Source: Planctomycetia bacterium | Lineage (GTDB): Bacteria > Planctomycetota > Planctomycetia > Gemmatales > Gemmataceae | Assembly: GCA_005772955.1 (NCBI GenBank) | Contig: SXID01000247.1 | Coordinates: 1-64,000 of the forward strand | Reading direction: 5' to 3' | Length of the DNA stretch: 64,000 bases | Part shown: one piece after another, positions 9,241-17,314 of the stretch | Numbering within the stretch: position 1 is the stretch's first letter | Layout: every line of letters starts with the position of its first letter | The notes under the pieces: model-generated | What the model was told of the DNA's origin: nothing | Seen by the model: only the letters and a program-made list of their open reading frames with translations | Database searches by the model: none | Program-made: the position numbers and the translations under genes

Positions 9241-10803
9241 TCACGGGCCGTGTTCGTGGAGTAGTTCGCACAACCGGCCGAGCACCTTCCCTTCGCGGGT
9301 CGCGGTCACGCCCGTTGGTAGCGGCACGTTGTTCACGATCATGCAGACGTGGATCGCGGTGCCGTTCTTGGTGGTCATTGTGCCCGCCAGCGCCTTGCTC
9401 TTGAGCAGGAACCGCTCATTCACCGCGTCGTACCAGATGAGCGTGCCGGTCTTCGCGAACACCTTGCCCTTCGCCGGGCTGTCGTCCATCACCGCTTCCG
9501 CAAGCGTGCCGTCCACACCCAGCACCGGCAGCGCGGCCTTGTACGCGTCCCACTCTGTGCGTTTCGCCATCCCCTGAAGAAGTTGCACCGTCGCCTTCGC
9601 GGTGACGTGGTCGGCTGGCGCGCCGCCAGCCCCGCCGCCGAACGAGATCGCATCCGTGTCCACGCCCAACTCCGTCAGAATCTTGCGCTGTACTTTCAGA
9701 CCGGCTTCCGCGCTGTTCTGGCCCTTCGACGCGGCCACGAGGCACGGCAGCGCGCTCGCGTACAGGTTGTGGCTCACCTTCAGTGTGACGAGAACTGTGT
9801 CCTTGAATGGGGCAGAACGGAGTGTCGCGACTTTCGTGAGCTTCTCATAGTCGCCCTTTGGGGGAAGGTTGTTGTTGGCGGGGCGGAGCACCGCGCACTG
9901 CGCCTGCACCCCGTTGCGGCGCAGTGCTTCGATGAAGAGCGCGCGGGCGAACAGGTCGGGTTCTTGCACGCCATAGACGCGCAACCGCGGCTTCGCCCCT
10001 TGCGGCACGCGCCCGCGAACGGCGAACTGCGTCGGGCCAACGGTGAGCAGGTGAAGATCCGTTGACGTGCCCGCGGCGGCGGTCGTCACGACCGCGTCCA
10101 CGTTGTAGAAACTCGTCGCGGGGCGAGTCACGATCTTCGCGGGGTCGCCCTCGTTCGCGCCCGGTGTGACGAGAACGTCGATGGCGTTGTCGTTCACCAC
10201 GATCGGGGAAACCGCGTCCGGGCCGCTCCCGGTGCCGCGGATGCGGGCGAACAACCGGTCGTCGATGAGCACCTCGCCCTCGATTTGCGTGATGCCCGTG
10301 GCTTTCACCTGCTTCGCGAGATCGTTCAAGCCCGCGAGCGGGTCGGTGTCGGTCACCTCGCTGTCGCCGAACCCGCCGTTCGCGTAGGTGTGGTCCTTGT
10401 CCTTGAAGACCGTCTTTCCGTCCTTCGTGCGCCCGCCGAGCATGAGGTCGCCGCTTGCCACCAGGATCAGGTCGCCACGGAGTGTGCCCTTGAACGCCAG
10501 CCCGCGCTGATACACGCAAGTTTCTTGCTTGTGGTCTGCCCCGAGCGCGACGAGCGCGGACGCGCATGAAAAGAGCTTCGTGACCGACGCGGGCGCGAGC
10601 ATCGTGTCCGGGTTGCGCGAATACACGGTCGCACCGGTCTTCGCGTCCACGACAAGCACGCCCCAGGTCGCGTGCTTGTAGTCGGGCGTGTCGATTACCG
10701 CTTCGAGTTTTTTGGTGAGTGAGTCAGGCGGCGCGGCCGGCGCCGGCACGGCGCACGCGACCGCGAGCAGAACGAGCGCGAGCGGGGGACAGGCACGGTG
10801 CAC
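9241..10803 (-). CDS. dacB: D-alanyl-D-alanine carboxypeptidase/endopeptidase (PBP4, peptidase S13)
   Basis: A 520-aa periplasmic penicillin-binding protein that trims or cleaves D-Ala-containing peptidoglycan cross-links. The start GTG 10803 (preceded by AAAGGCGG) gives VHRACPPLALVLLAVACAVP, a signal peptide. All three serine-acyltransferase motifs are visible: SVTK (catalytic Ser) at about residues 73-76, SHN in VTLKVSHNLYAS, and KTG in VFAKTGTLIWYDAV. The characteristic long S13 insertion separates the first two. Its presence agrees with the now accepted view that Gemmata-like planctomycetes keep peptidoglycan. It faces purA divergently. Confidence 0.9.
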   Translation of the reverse strand: MHRACPPLALVLLAVACAVPAPAAPPDSLTKKLEAVIDTPDYKHATWGVLVVDAKTGATVYSRNPDTMLAPASVTKLFSCASALVALGADHKQETCVYQRGLAFKGTLRGDLILVASGDLMLGGRTKDGKTVFKDKDHTYANGGFGDSEVTDTDPLAGLNDLAKQVKATGITQIEGEVLIDDRLFARIRGTGSGPDAVSPIVVNDNAIDVLVTPGANEGDPAKIVTRPATSFYNVDAVVTTAAAGTSTDLHLLTVGPTQFAVRGRVPQGAKPRLRVYGVQEPDLFARALFIEALRRNGVQAQCAVLRPANNNLPPKGDYEKLTKVATLRSAPFKDTVLVTLKVSHNLYASALPCLVAASKGQNSAEAGLKVQRKILTELGVDTDAISFGGGAGGAPADHVTAKATVQLLQGMAKRTEWDAYKAALPVLGVDGTLAEAVMDDSPAKGKVFAKTGTLIWYDAVNERFLLKSKALAGTMTTKNGTAIHVCMIVNNVPLPTGVTATREGKVLGRLCELLHEHGP

Positions 10804-10854
10804 GGGCAACCGCCTTTCGGGTGAGACATGATGCGAAGGGTATGGTAGGGCGCT

Positions 10855-10914
10855 GGAGAAGAACCTACCCCCCAACCCCCTCCCTTCAGGGAGAGAGGTT
10901 CTTCGCGTGTCGCG
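10855..10914. repeat. Intergenic C-rich inverted repeat (GAAGAACCT...AGGTTCTTC)
   Basis: GAAGAACCTACCCCCCAACC and CCCTCCCTTCAGGGAGAGAGG with GTTCTTCGCG form an imperfect hairpin upstream of dacB. It is the same C-rich type as 25476-25574, 1058-1192 and 39310-39395. Confidence 0.5.
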
Positions 10915-11000
10915 CCGCACTTGACGCCTTATACCGTGCGGGCTAGCGTGAGACGGGTCGATTCACACCTACAGAAATTCGCAATGCGGCGGTTCAAACA

Positions 11001-12281
11001 ATGCCTGGTACGTGCGTGGTTGGGTTGCAGTGGGGGGACGAGGCGAAAGGTAAGATCGTCGATCTCCTCGGCGACGGGTTCGATCTCGTCGTGCGGTACA
11101 ACGGTGGTGCCAACGCCGGGCACACGGTCGTCGTCAACGGGGTGAGTTTCAAGCTCTCGCTTCTTCCGACCGGCGTAATTCGACCGAATGTCACGAGCGT
11201 GATCGGGAACGGCGTGGTGGTCTATCCGCCGCGGTTTCTCGAAGAGGTCGATCAGCTCGCAAAAGGCGGCATCGACCTTACCAATTCGCTGTTCCTGAGC
11301 GACCACGCACACGTCATCTTCCCGTATCACATGGAAGAGGAACGGTTGCTCGAAAGCGGCACCGAAGGGAAGATCGGTACTACCGGTCGCGGCATTGGGC
11401 CGTGTTATCAGGACAAGGTGGGACGCCGGTTCGCGATTCGTGTGGGTGAGTTGCTTCGACCGGACCATCTCCGCGAGCGATTGAAATTCATCGTGCCGTT
11501 CAAGAACAAGCTGATGACCGCGCTCGGCGGCACCGCGTCGAAGGTGTTCGACGCGGACACAATCGCGACCGAATACCTCGGCTACGCGGATCGCATCCGC
11601 CCGTTCGTGCGGGACACGCCGCGCCTGTTGCACGACGCGCTCGCCGCGAACAAACGGCTCATCTTCGAAGCGGCGCAGGGCAGCCTGCTCGACGTGGACC
11701 ACGGCACGTTCCCTTACGTGACGAGTTCGAGCAGTCTGCCGTCGGGCATCTGGGGCGGGTCTGGCGTCCCCGCGAAGTTCGTGAAGCGGATCATTGGCGT
11801 GGTGAAGGCGTACACGAGCCGTGTGGGGCAGGGGCCGTTCCCGACGGAACTCACCGACGACCTCGGCGAGCGCATTCGCAAGGTAGGGCGCGAATATGGC
11901 ACCGTGACGGGCCGTCCCCGGCGAGTCGGCTGGCTCGACAGCGTAGCCGTGCGTTACACCGCGGCGCTCTCCGGTGCGGACGAAATCACCATCATGTTGC
12001 TCGACGTGTTGAGCGGCATCCCCGAACTGAAGATCTGCACCGCGTACGACCTGGACGGTGAACGCGTGACGCATTTCCCGAGCGATGCGTACTTGCTGGA
12101 GCGCGTCAAACCGGTTTACGAGACGATACAGGGCTGGACGGAAGACCTGACTGCGGCGCGGAAGTTGGCGGACCTGCCGTCGGCGGCAAGACGCTATCTC
12201 GATCGCGTGGCCGAACTGGTCGGGTTAAGGGCGAGTGTGGTGTCCGTCGGCCCTGACCGCGAACAGACGATCATGGTGTAG
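11001..12281 (+). CDS. purA: Adenylosuccinate synthetase
   Basis: This enzyme catalyses the GTP-dependent conversion of IMP plus aspartate to adenylosuccinate, the first committed step to AMP. The 426-aa length is normal. The N-terminal P-loop reads VVGLQWGDEAKGKIVDL (consensus GDEGKGK, so one Gly is Ala here). Next are NGGANAGHTVVV, TTGRGIGPCYQDK, VVKAYTSRVGQGPFPTE, TGRPRRVGWLD and the C-terminal GPDREQTI. The ATG is at 11001. The stop codon lies inside a hairpin repeat that runs up to the uppS start, so purA-uppS-cdsA may be read together. Identification is firm. Confidence 0.96.
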   Translation: MPGTCVVGLQWGDEAKGKIVDLLGDGFDLVVRYNGGANAGHTVVVNGVSFKLSLLPTGVIRPNVTSVIGNGVVVYPPRFLEEVDQLAKGGIDLTNSLFLSDHAHVIFPYHMEEERLLESGTEGKIGTTGRGIGPCYQDKVGRRFAIRVGELLRPDHLRERLKFIVPFKNKLMTALGGTASKVFDADTIATEYLGYADRIRPFVRDTPRLLHDALAANKRLIFEAAQGSLLDVDHGTFPYVTSSSSLPSGIWGGSGVPAKFVKRIIGVVKAYTSRVGQGPFPTELTDDLGERIRKVGREYGTVTGRPRRVGWLDSVAVRYTAALSGADEITIMLLDVLSGIPELKICTAYDLDGERVTHFPSDAYLLERVKPVYETIQGWTEDLTAARKLADLPSAARRYLDRVAELVGLRASVVSVGPDREQTIMV

Positions 12282-12332
12282 GACAGGCTTCCAGCCAGTC
12301 TCAGCTTCTGACAGGCTGGAAGCCTGTCCTAC
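12278..12332. repeat. TGFQPV-type inverted repeat bridging purA stop and uppS start
   Basis: Perfect 19-bp arms: 12278-12296 (GTAGGACAGGCTTCCAGCC) and 12314-12332, with a 17-nt loop. The purA TAG falls inside the left arm, and the uppS ATG begins two bases after the right arm. Translated, it gives the TGFQPV...DRLEACPT string seen in many planctomycete proteins. Confidence 0.8.
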
Positions 12333-12333
12333 G

Positions 12334-13098
12334 ATGAACACACACACACACAACCCTCGCGAATACGCTTCCTCGGTCGGACTCGATCCGACCCGGTTGC
12401 CGCGCCACATCGCCATCATCATGGACGGCAACGGGCGTTGGGCGCAGCGTCAGGGCAAGGAGCGGGCCGAGGGGCACGAACGCGGCGCACACTCCGTCGA
12501 TGTGATTACCGAAGAGTGCTGCCGGTTGGGTCTGGGGCAACTCACGCTATACTGCCTCAGTTCCGAGAACTGGAAGCGCCCGAAGCCCGAAATCGACTTC
12601 CTGATGGCGCTCCTCAAACAATACCTGCTCCTGGAACGAGAGAAGATTCAGAAGCAAAACATCCGGTTCACCGTGATCGGTCGGCGTTCCGGGTTACCCG
12701 ATGAAGTGCTCGCGGAGATCGACGAGAACGTGCGGCTCACGCAATACAACACGGGCTTAACTCTGTGCCTCGCGATCAACTACGGCAGCCGCGCCGAGAT
12801 CGTGGACGCGGTGCAGTCGCTCGCGCTGAAGGTGAGTCGCGGAGAGTTGAAGCCGGAAGATATCGACGAGGCCGCGATTTCCGGCGCTCTCTACACCGGC
12901 GGAATGCCGGACCCGGACTTGCTCGTGCGAACCGCCGGCGAGATGCGCGTCAGCAACTACCTGCTCTGGCAAATCTCCTACGCCGAGTTATGGGTCACGC
13001 CGAAGTTCTGGCCGGAGTTCGACGCGACGCTCCTTCACGAAGGTCTGCGTGACTACGCTCTCCGGGAACGGCGCTTCGGCGGCTTGAAGACCGAGTAG
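12334..13098 (+). CDS. uppS: Isoprenyl transferase (undecaprenyl diphosphate synthase)
   Basis: A 254-aa cis-prenyltransferase that elongates farnesyl-PP to the C55 lipid carrier used for peptidoglycan and other surface glycans. Signature strings: RHIAIIMDGNGRWAQRQGK (with the catalytic Asp), LYCLSSENWKRP, and RTAGEMRVSNYLLWQISYAE with WPEF. ATG 12334 follows directly after the hairpin repeat; there is no ordinary Shine-Dalgarno, so initiation may depend on coupling to purA or on the unfolded repeat arm. uppS followed by cdsA is a conserved bacterial gene order. Identification is firm; the frame extends further upstream only through the repeat. Confidence 0.95.
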   Translation: MNTHTHNPREYASSVGLDPTRLPRHIAIIMDGNGRWAQRQGKERAEGHERGAHSVDVITEECCRLGLGQLTLYCLSSENWKRPKPEIDFLMALLKQYLLLEREKIQKQNIRFTVIGRRSGLPDEVLAEIDENVRLTQYNTGLTLCLAINYGSRAEIVDAVQSLALKVSRGELKPEDIDEAAISGALYTGGMPDPDLLVRTAGEMRVSNYLLWQISYAELWVTPKFWPEFDATLLHEGLRDYALRERRFGGLKTE

Positions 13099-13101
13099 TT
13101 T

Positions 13102-13178
13102 CTTTCGTGGCACAGACATTCCTTTCTGTGCTTCTATTCCAATCCCGCACAGACAGGAATCTCTGTGCCACAAGAAAG
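13102..13178. repeat. TFLSV-type inverted repeat between uppS and cdsA
   Basis: The left arm, about 13102-13131 (CTTTCGTGGCACAGACATTC onward), and the right arm, 13147-13178, pair with only a few mismatches around a 15-nt loop. Translated it gives AQTFLSV...TDRNLCAT, a widely dispersed planctomycete repeat peptide. The AAGAAAG end of the right arm sits 4 nt before the cdsA ATG and could act as its ribosome-binding site. Confidence 0.75.
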
Positions 13179-13182
13179 ACCG

Positions 13183-14055
13183 ATGATCCGAACGCGGTTG
13201 TGGGTAGGGTCGCTGCTCGCGCTCGGCGCCGCCGGAGTGCTGTTCGGGGACTCGTGGCTCGCCAAGAACGGGTTCGCGTGGTTCCCGTTCCTGTTCGCAT
13301 TCCTGTTGTTCGCAGGCATCGTTGGGTCACGCGAACTCGTCCGGCTGTTCCCCGCAGCGCACCGCCCGTCCGAGGCACTCGTTACCTCGGGCGTGCTCCT
13401 TGCGCTCCTCGCCAACTGGTATCCTGCGCTTCGTGCGCAGTTCAGTTCAGACCCGGCGTCGGCGTGGGCGCTACTCGTGTGGGTCTTCGCGTGCGTGCTG
13501 ATCGCGGCGTTCCTGATTGCAATGCGGCGGTACACCGGCGAACCCGGAGTTGCAGTTCCCCGACTCGCACTGACAGTACTTGGGGTCGCGTACCTGGGCC
13601 TGCTACCGTGTTTCTTCGCGCAGATTCGCTGGCTGTCGAAGGACGTGGATACGTCCGCGGTCATGCTCGCGCTCGTGATCTTTGTGCCGAAGGGCAACGA
13701 TATCGGGGCATTCTTTACGGGCACGTTCCTCGGCCGACACAAGATGACGCCCACGCTCAGCCCCAAGAAGACGTGGGAGGGTTTCGTGGGCGGCATGATC
13801 GCCGGGGCCGTGGTCGCGGTCGCGTTCTCGTTCATGGCCGACGTGTTCCGTCACGGCGTAGTGGAAGCAATCGCGTTCGGCTTGGCGGTGGGTCTCGCGG
13901 GTGTGTTTGGCGATCTGGCCGAATCACTGATCAAGCGCGATTGCCTGACGAAGGACGCATCGAAGAGCATTCCTGGCTTCGGCGGCGTGCTGGACGTGAT
14001 CGACTCCGTTCTGTTCGCGGCACCAGTGGCGTACCTGTGGTTTAGTTGGCAGTAA
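13183..14055 (+). CDS. cdsA: Phosphatidate cytidylyltransferase
   Basis: An integral membrane enzyme making CDP-diacylglycerol from CTP and phosphatidate, the entry point to phospholipid synthesis. The 290-aa product has about seven or eight hydrophobic segments. It carries the CDP-DAG synthase signature in NDIGAFFTGTFLGRHKMTP, LSPKKTWEGFVGG and the C-terminal SLIKRDCLTKDASKSIPGFG followed by GVLDVIDS. In the common signature this last part reads PGHGGxLDRxD; here His and Arg are replaced by Phe and Val. ATG 13183 with GAAAG upstream is preferred over GTG 13165, which lies inside the repeat. Confidence 0.92.
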   Translation: MIRTRLWVGSLLALGAAGVLFGDSWLAKNGFAWFPFLFAFLLFAGIVGSRELVRLFPAAHRPSEALVTSGVLLALLANWYPALRAQFSSDPASAWALLVWVFACVLIAAFLIAMRRYTGEPGVAVPRLALTVLGVAYLGLLPCFFAQIRWLSKDVDTSAVMLALVIFVPKGNDIGAFFTGTFLGRHKMTPTLSPKKTWEGFVGGMIAGAVVAVAFSFMADVFRHGVVEAIAFGLAVGLAGVFGDLAESLIKRDCLTKDASKSIPGFGGVLDVIDSVLFAAPVAYLWFSWQ

Positions 14056-14057
14056 CA

Positions 14058-14190
14058 GCAAAGACTGGATTAACCACAAAGACACAAAGGACACAAAGAA
14101 GAAGAAATCCGAGAATGAACGGAACCTGACGGCTGATCTTCCTGTCTCCTTCGTGTTCTTTGTGTCTCTGTCGTTAATCCGGTCTTCGCT
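14058..14190. repeat. Large imperfect inverted repeat (ACACAAAGGACAC type) between cdsA and phoH
   Basis: The left arm (GCAAAGACTGGATTAACCAC... from 14058) and the right arm (ending ...GTTAATCCGGTCTTCGC at 14190) pair over roughly 45 bp with scattered mismatches. The element fills almost the whole 153-bp gap between the two genes. Confidence 0.65.
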
Positions 14191-14208
14191 TTCGTTTGGG
14201 ACTTCAAC

Positions 14209-15177
14209 ATGTCTGATTCGCCGGTGACCCGCACGTTGACGATTGAGGACCGCGACGAAGCGGTGATCCTCTTTGGCCCGCGTGATCAGCACTTGCGCAC
14301 GCTGCGAGATGCGTTCGTGGTGAAGGCCGTGTACCGTGGCGGCGAGTTGAGGATCGAGGGGACACTCGAAGCCATCGAGTTGTTCGAGCGAGCGCTTCAA
14401 CAGGTGCGCCAGGTCGCGCGGCGCGAAGGCCAACTCGACGCGAAGGCCGTGACCGGCGTGATCGAGGTGATCCGTGGCGGCACCACGCGCGGCAGTGCGT
14501 CGGTCGTTGCCACCGAGAGGGGCCGCAACCTGCGCACACGCACCGACGGCCAGGGGCGGTACGTTCAGGCGCTCCAGAACAACGACGCGGTGATTTGCGT
14601 CGGTCCGGCCGGGAGCGGAAAGACGTACCTCGCGGTTGCGTGGGCGGTGTCGCTGCTCCACACGAAGAAGGTGCGGAAGATCGTCCTCGTGCGCCCCGCG
14701 GTCGAGGCCGGCGAGCGTCTCGGCTTCCTGCCCGGCGACCTTATCGCGAAGATCAGCCCGTACCTTCGACCCCTCTATGACGCGCTCGCAGACGTGATGG
14801 AACCCGACACGGTCAAGAAATACATGGAGAGCGAGATCATCGAGATTCTGCCGCTCGCGTATATGCGTGGAAGAACCCTGAGTCACGCCTGCATCATTCT
14901 GGACGAAGGGCAGAATGCAACCGCGGAGCAGATGAAGATGTTCCTGACGCGAATGGGGACGAACTCGCGGGTGATCGTAACCGGCGACCTCACACAAACC
15001 GACCTGCCGCGAACCGTGCGCAGCGGTCTGACCGACGCGGTTCACCGCTTGCGCAACGTGGAAGGTTTGTCGATCGTGTATCTGGATCAGTCCGACATCG
15101 TGCGGAACCCATTGGTGACGCGCATCGTGAAGGCCTACGAGGACGACGCACCACGCGGAAAGAAGACGAGTGGGTGA
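14209..15177 (+). CDS. phoH: PhoH family protein (YbeZ-type ATPase)
   Basis: A 322-aa cytoplasmic P-loop ATPase of the PhoH/YbeZ family, linked in other bacteria to RNA metabolism and ribosome maturation together with YbeY. It has an N-terminal KH-like region (residues ~1-110), Walker A GPAGSGKTYLA near residue 138, IVLVRPAVEAGERLGFLPGD, Walker B-type CIILDEGQNAT, and VIVTGDLTQTDLP. Length is normal. ATG 14209 is the first start after the repeat. No ybeY gene follows directly; the next gene is a prepilin-like protein 232 bp downstream. A GC-rich hairpin behind it probably ends transcription. Confidence 0.92.
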   Translation: MSDSPVTRTLTIEDRDEAVILFGPRDQHLRTLRDAFVVKAVYRGGELRIEGTLEAIELFERALQQVRQVARREGQLDAKAVTGVIEVIRGGTTRGSASVVATERGRNLRTRTDGQGRYVQALQNNDAVICVGPAGSGKTYLAVAWAVSLLHTKKVRKIVLVRPAVEAGERLGFLPGDLIAKISPYLRPLYDALADVMEPDTVKKYMESEIIEILPLAYMRGRTLSHACIILDEGQNATAEQMKMFLTRMGTNSRVIVTGDLTQTDLPRTVRSGLTDAVHRLRNVEGLSIVYLDQSDIVRNPLVTRIVKAYEDDAPRGKKTSG

Positions 15178-15206
15178 GGAAACACCGATGAAAACGGGAA
15201 AGCAAG

Positions 15207-15234
15207 CGGGCCGGGGAGCAATCGCCGGCCCGCG
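15207..15234 (+). terminator. GC-rich hairpin downstream of phoH
   Basis: Perfect 9-bp stem GCGGGCCGG (15207-15215) / CCGGCCCGC (15226-15234) with a 10-nt loop, 30 nt after the phoH stop. No U-tract follows, so terminator activity is only likely. Confidence 0.45.
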
Positions 15235-15409
15235 TCGCTTGCGCAAGCACGCTGCCGCAGATTTCTATTGCATTCGTCGCGGTACGGCGCGAAACTCGTT
15301 TTTACTCTCCTGCCGCAGCACCGGCGACCGTTGGCCCATTACACGCTGATCGCCCAACCGCGTTCGCTTTGCACCAACGGAACCCACCTTCCTTTGTCCG
15401 AAGGTCCCC

Positions 15410-16411
15410 ATGACCATGCCCCGGCACCGGTCCGCGTTCACACTCATCGAGTTGCTCGTTGTCATCGCGATCATCGCCGTTCTGATTGGGCTGTTGTTGC
15501 CCGCGGTTCAGAAGGTGCGCGAAGCCGCCGCGCGCATGAAATGCGCCAACAACCTCAAGCAAATTGGTCTCGCCGTTCACGGCTACCACGACGTTCACCA
15601 GGCAGTCTGCCCGGCCGAGATCGCCGACTGCTGGGCGACGTGGGCGGTCCTCCTCATGCCCCACCTGGAGCAGACGGCGGTCTACTCGAAGTGGAACCTC
15701 AACATGCGATACCACGCCCAGTCGTCCGCCGCGTCCGCCGACCTGCCGGGCTACCACTGCCCGTCGCGAAGCGCCCCCGGCCAGTACGGGTCCACCGGCG
15801 AGTCGCGCACGTTCACCATCGGCGGGAGCGTCACCGGCCCGGCCGGGTACTCGGACTACGCGGTGAACGCCGGACCGAACAACTTGTACTACCAGCCCAC
15901 ATCCGAAGGGCCGTTCACCCGGGCAATCAACCCTGCCACCGGGAACTACTGCAACCCGTATCAGCAGGACGCGTTCGAGAACGGCCCGACCGCCCCGGCG
16001 ACCATCGGCTCGCCCAGTCGGTCGTGGTTCAGTTTCACCCACAGCCGGAAGTTCACGGACGTGACCGACGGGTTGAGTAACACTGTCTTCATCGGCGAGA
16101 AATACTACACCCAGACTTCCAACGGGGGCGCTGTGTACAACGGGGACTACCAGAGCAACTACCTCCGGTATCTCGGGCACGCCGGCACCCAGGATCCGGC
16201 CACACTGCGGTGGACCAACGAGTACCCGCTCGTCAGCGACAAGAACTACAGCGCAACCGACTGGAACCAGTTGTTCGCCGCCAGCCACCACATCGGGGCG
16301 GGACAATTTGCGTTGGGGGACGGGAGCGTCCGCAGCGTGCGTGCGAATACGCCCCTGGAAACGCTCCACCGGCTGTCGTCGATCCGGGACGGACTGATTA
16401 TCCAGGAATGA
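15410..16411 (+). CDS. DUF1559 domain-containing prepilin-like protein
   Basis: A 333-aa protein with a type IV prepilin/pseudopilin N-terminus: a short basic leader (MTMPRHRSA) then [20 protein letters not shown], the classic cleavage/methylation helix. The rest is DUF1559 ([20 protein letters not shown] near residues 40-60, and a C-terminal [11 protein letters not shown]). These are massively expanded in planctomycetes; they are presumably processed by prepilin peptidase and displayed at the surface or periplasm, but the role is unknown. ATG 15410 and ATG 15416 are both possible. A small lipoprotein gene follows at once, a recurrent arrangement for this family. Confidence 0.9.
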   Translation: MTMPRHRSAFTLIELLVVIAIIAVLIGLLLPAVQKVREAAARMKCANNLKQIGLAVHGYHDVHQAVCPAEIADCWATWAVLLMPHLEQTAVYSKWNLNMRYHAQSSAASADLPGYHCPSRSAPGQYGSTGESRTFTIGGSVTGPAGYSDYAVNAGPNNLYYQPTSEGPFTRAINPATGNYCNPYQQDAFENGPTAPATIGSPSRSWFSFTHSRKFTDVTDGLSNTVFIGEKYYTQTSNGGAVYNGDYQSNYLRYLGHAGTQDPATLRWTNEYPLVSDKNYSATDWNQLFAASHHIGAGQFALGDGSVRSVRANTPLETLHRLSSIRDGLIIQE

Positions 16412-16443
16412 CCCGCCGCACGCTCACGCGAGGACTGAACCTC

Positions 16444-16920
16444 ATGACCCGAGTAATCTCGCTCCGGCGACTGTCGACCGCGGTGCTGGTCGCGGCGGTA
16501 CTTTCGTTGGTGGGGTGCAGTAAGGCCGAGGTGCCGACGTATCCAACCGAGGGAGAAGTGGTGTATGCCGACACCAGCGAACTCGTCCCAGGGTCGCTGA
16601 CCGTCTGGTTCGAGTCCACGACACCGCCCTATCAGCGGTCGTCCGGGATCGTGAAGGACGGGAAGTTCTACCTCAGCACGACGCGGGACGGGAACGGGGC
16701 GATCTCCGGCGAACATCGCGTCCGGTTCGACCCGTACGTCCCGAACAGCGCATCGACCGAAAACCCGGACGTTGTCCTGGCCCGGGTGATGAACCCGAAG
16801 CACCTGGAGTTCCGCACGTCCGGGATCACCGTGACCATCGACCCGGTGCCCAAGAATACCTTCAAGATCAAGGTCGAACCGCCAACCGGCGAGCGGAAGA
16901 AGGTGAAGGCCGCGAATTAA
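16444..16920 (+). CDS. Small lipoprotein downstream of DUF1559
   Basis: A 158-aa exported protein. Residues 1-25 (MTRVISLRRLSTAVLVAAVL then SLVGC) form a lipoprotein signal with lipobox LVGC, so Cys25 is the likely lipidated residue. The rest is a small beta-rich domain (PTEGEVVYADTSELVPGSLT, GAISGEHRVRFDPY) like the lipoproteins that commonly follow DUF1559 genes in planctomycetes. ATG 16444 has GAGGA about 10 nt upstream; an ATG at 16408 overlaps the DUF1559 stop as ATGA and would lengthen the leader. Translational coupling to the pilin-like gene is likely. No known catalytic motif. Confidence 0.8.
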   Translation: MTRVISLRRLSTAVLVAAVLSLVGCSKAEVPTYPTEGEVVYADTSELVPGSLTVWFESTTPPYQRSSGIVKDGKFYLSTTRDGNGAISGEHRVRFDPYVPNSASTENPDVVLARVMNPKHLEFRTSGITVTIDPVPKNTFKIKVEPPTGERKKVKAAN

Positions 16921-17314
16921 CTCACGCCGAAGCCGGCAGGTGCGGCGCGAACCACCGCGCGTTGTCTGAACCCGTCGCGCGACTCCTGGGATGCTCCCCT
17001 GCCGGGTCGGGTGCCGGCTGTGTTCGACCCGCGGACGGGGTTGGACAGCCTGGGTTCCGATTCTTCGATCCACGTCCCGATCGCACTTCAGCACTTCGCC
17101 CACGGGCGCGGTTCCCGCAGTTGCGCCCCCGGTAACGGGTCGCGCGGAAGTGCGCGAAACTCCGGGGACGCGGGCGTCTTTGGGAAGAAGTCGGGCCGGA
17201 GCGAACCACATTGGTCTGTGCGGTGTGGTAATCGGGCCGAAATAAGGAAACGACGTGACGTATTCCGGGCGGCAGGAGACCGGCCCGGCGAGCGTGTCAG
17301 GAGGATCACTTCAC
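16921..17314. other. Intergenic region, no supported gene
   Basis: Open frames exist on both strands but have no matching family, plausible start or consistent codon use. The only clear signal is AGGAGG at about 17300, the Shine-Dalgarno of the BBP7-type gene. Confidence 0.5.
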
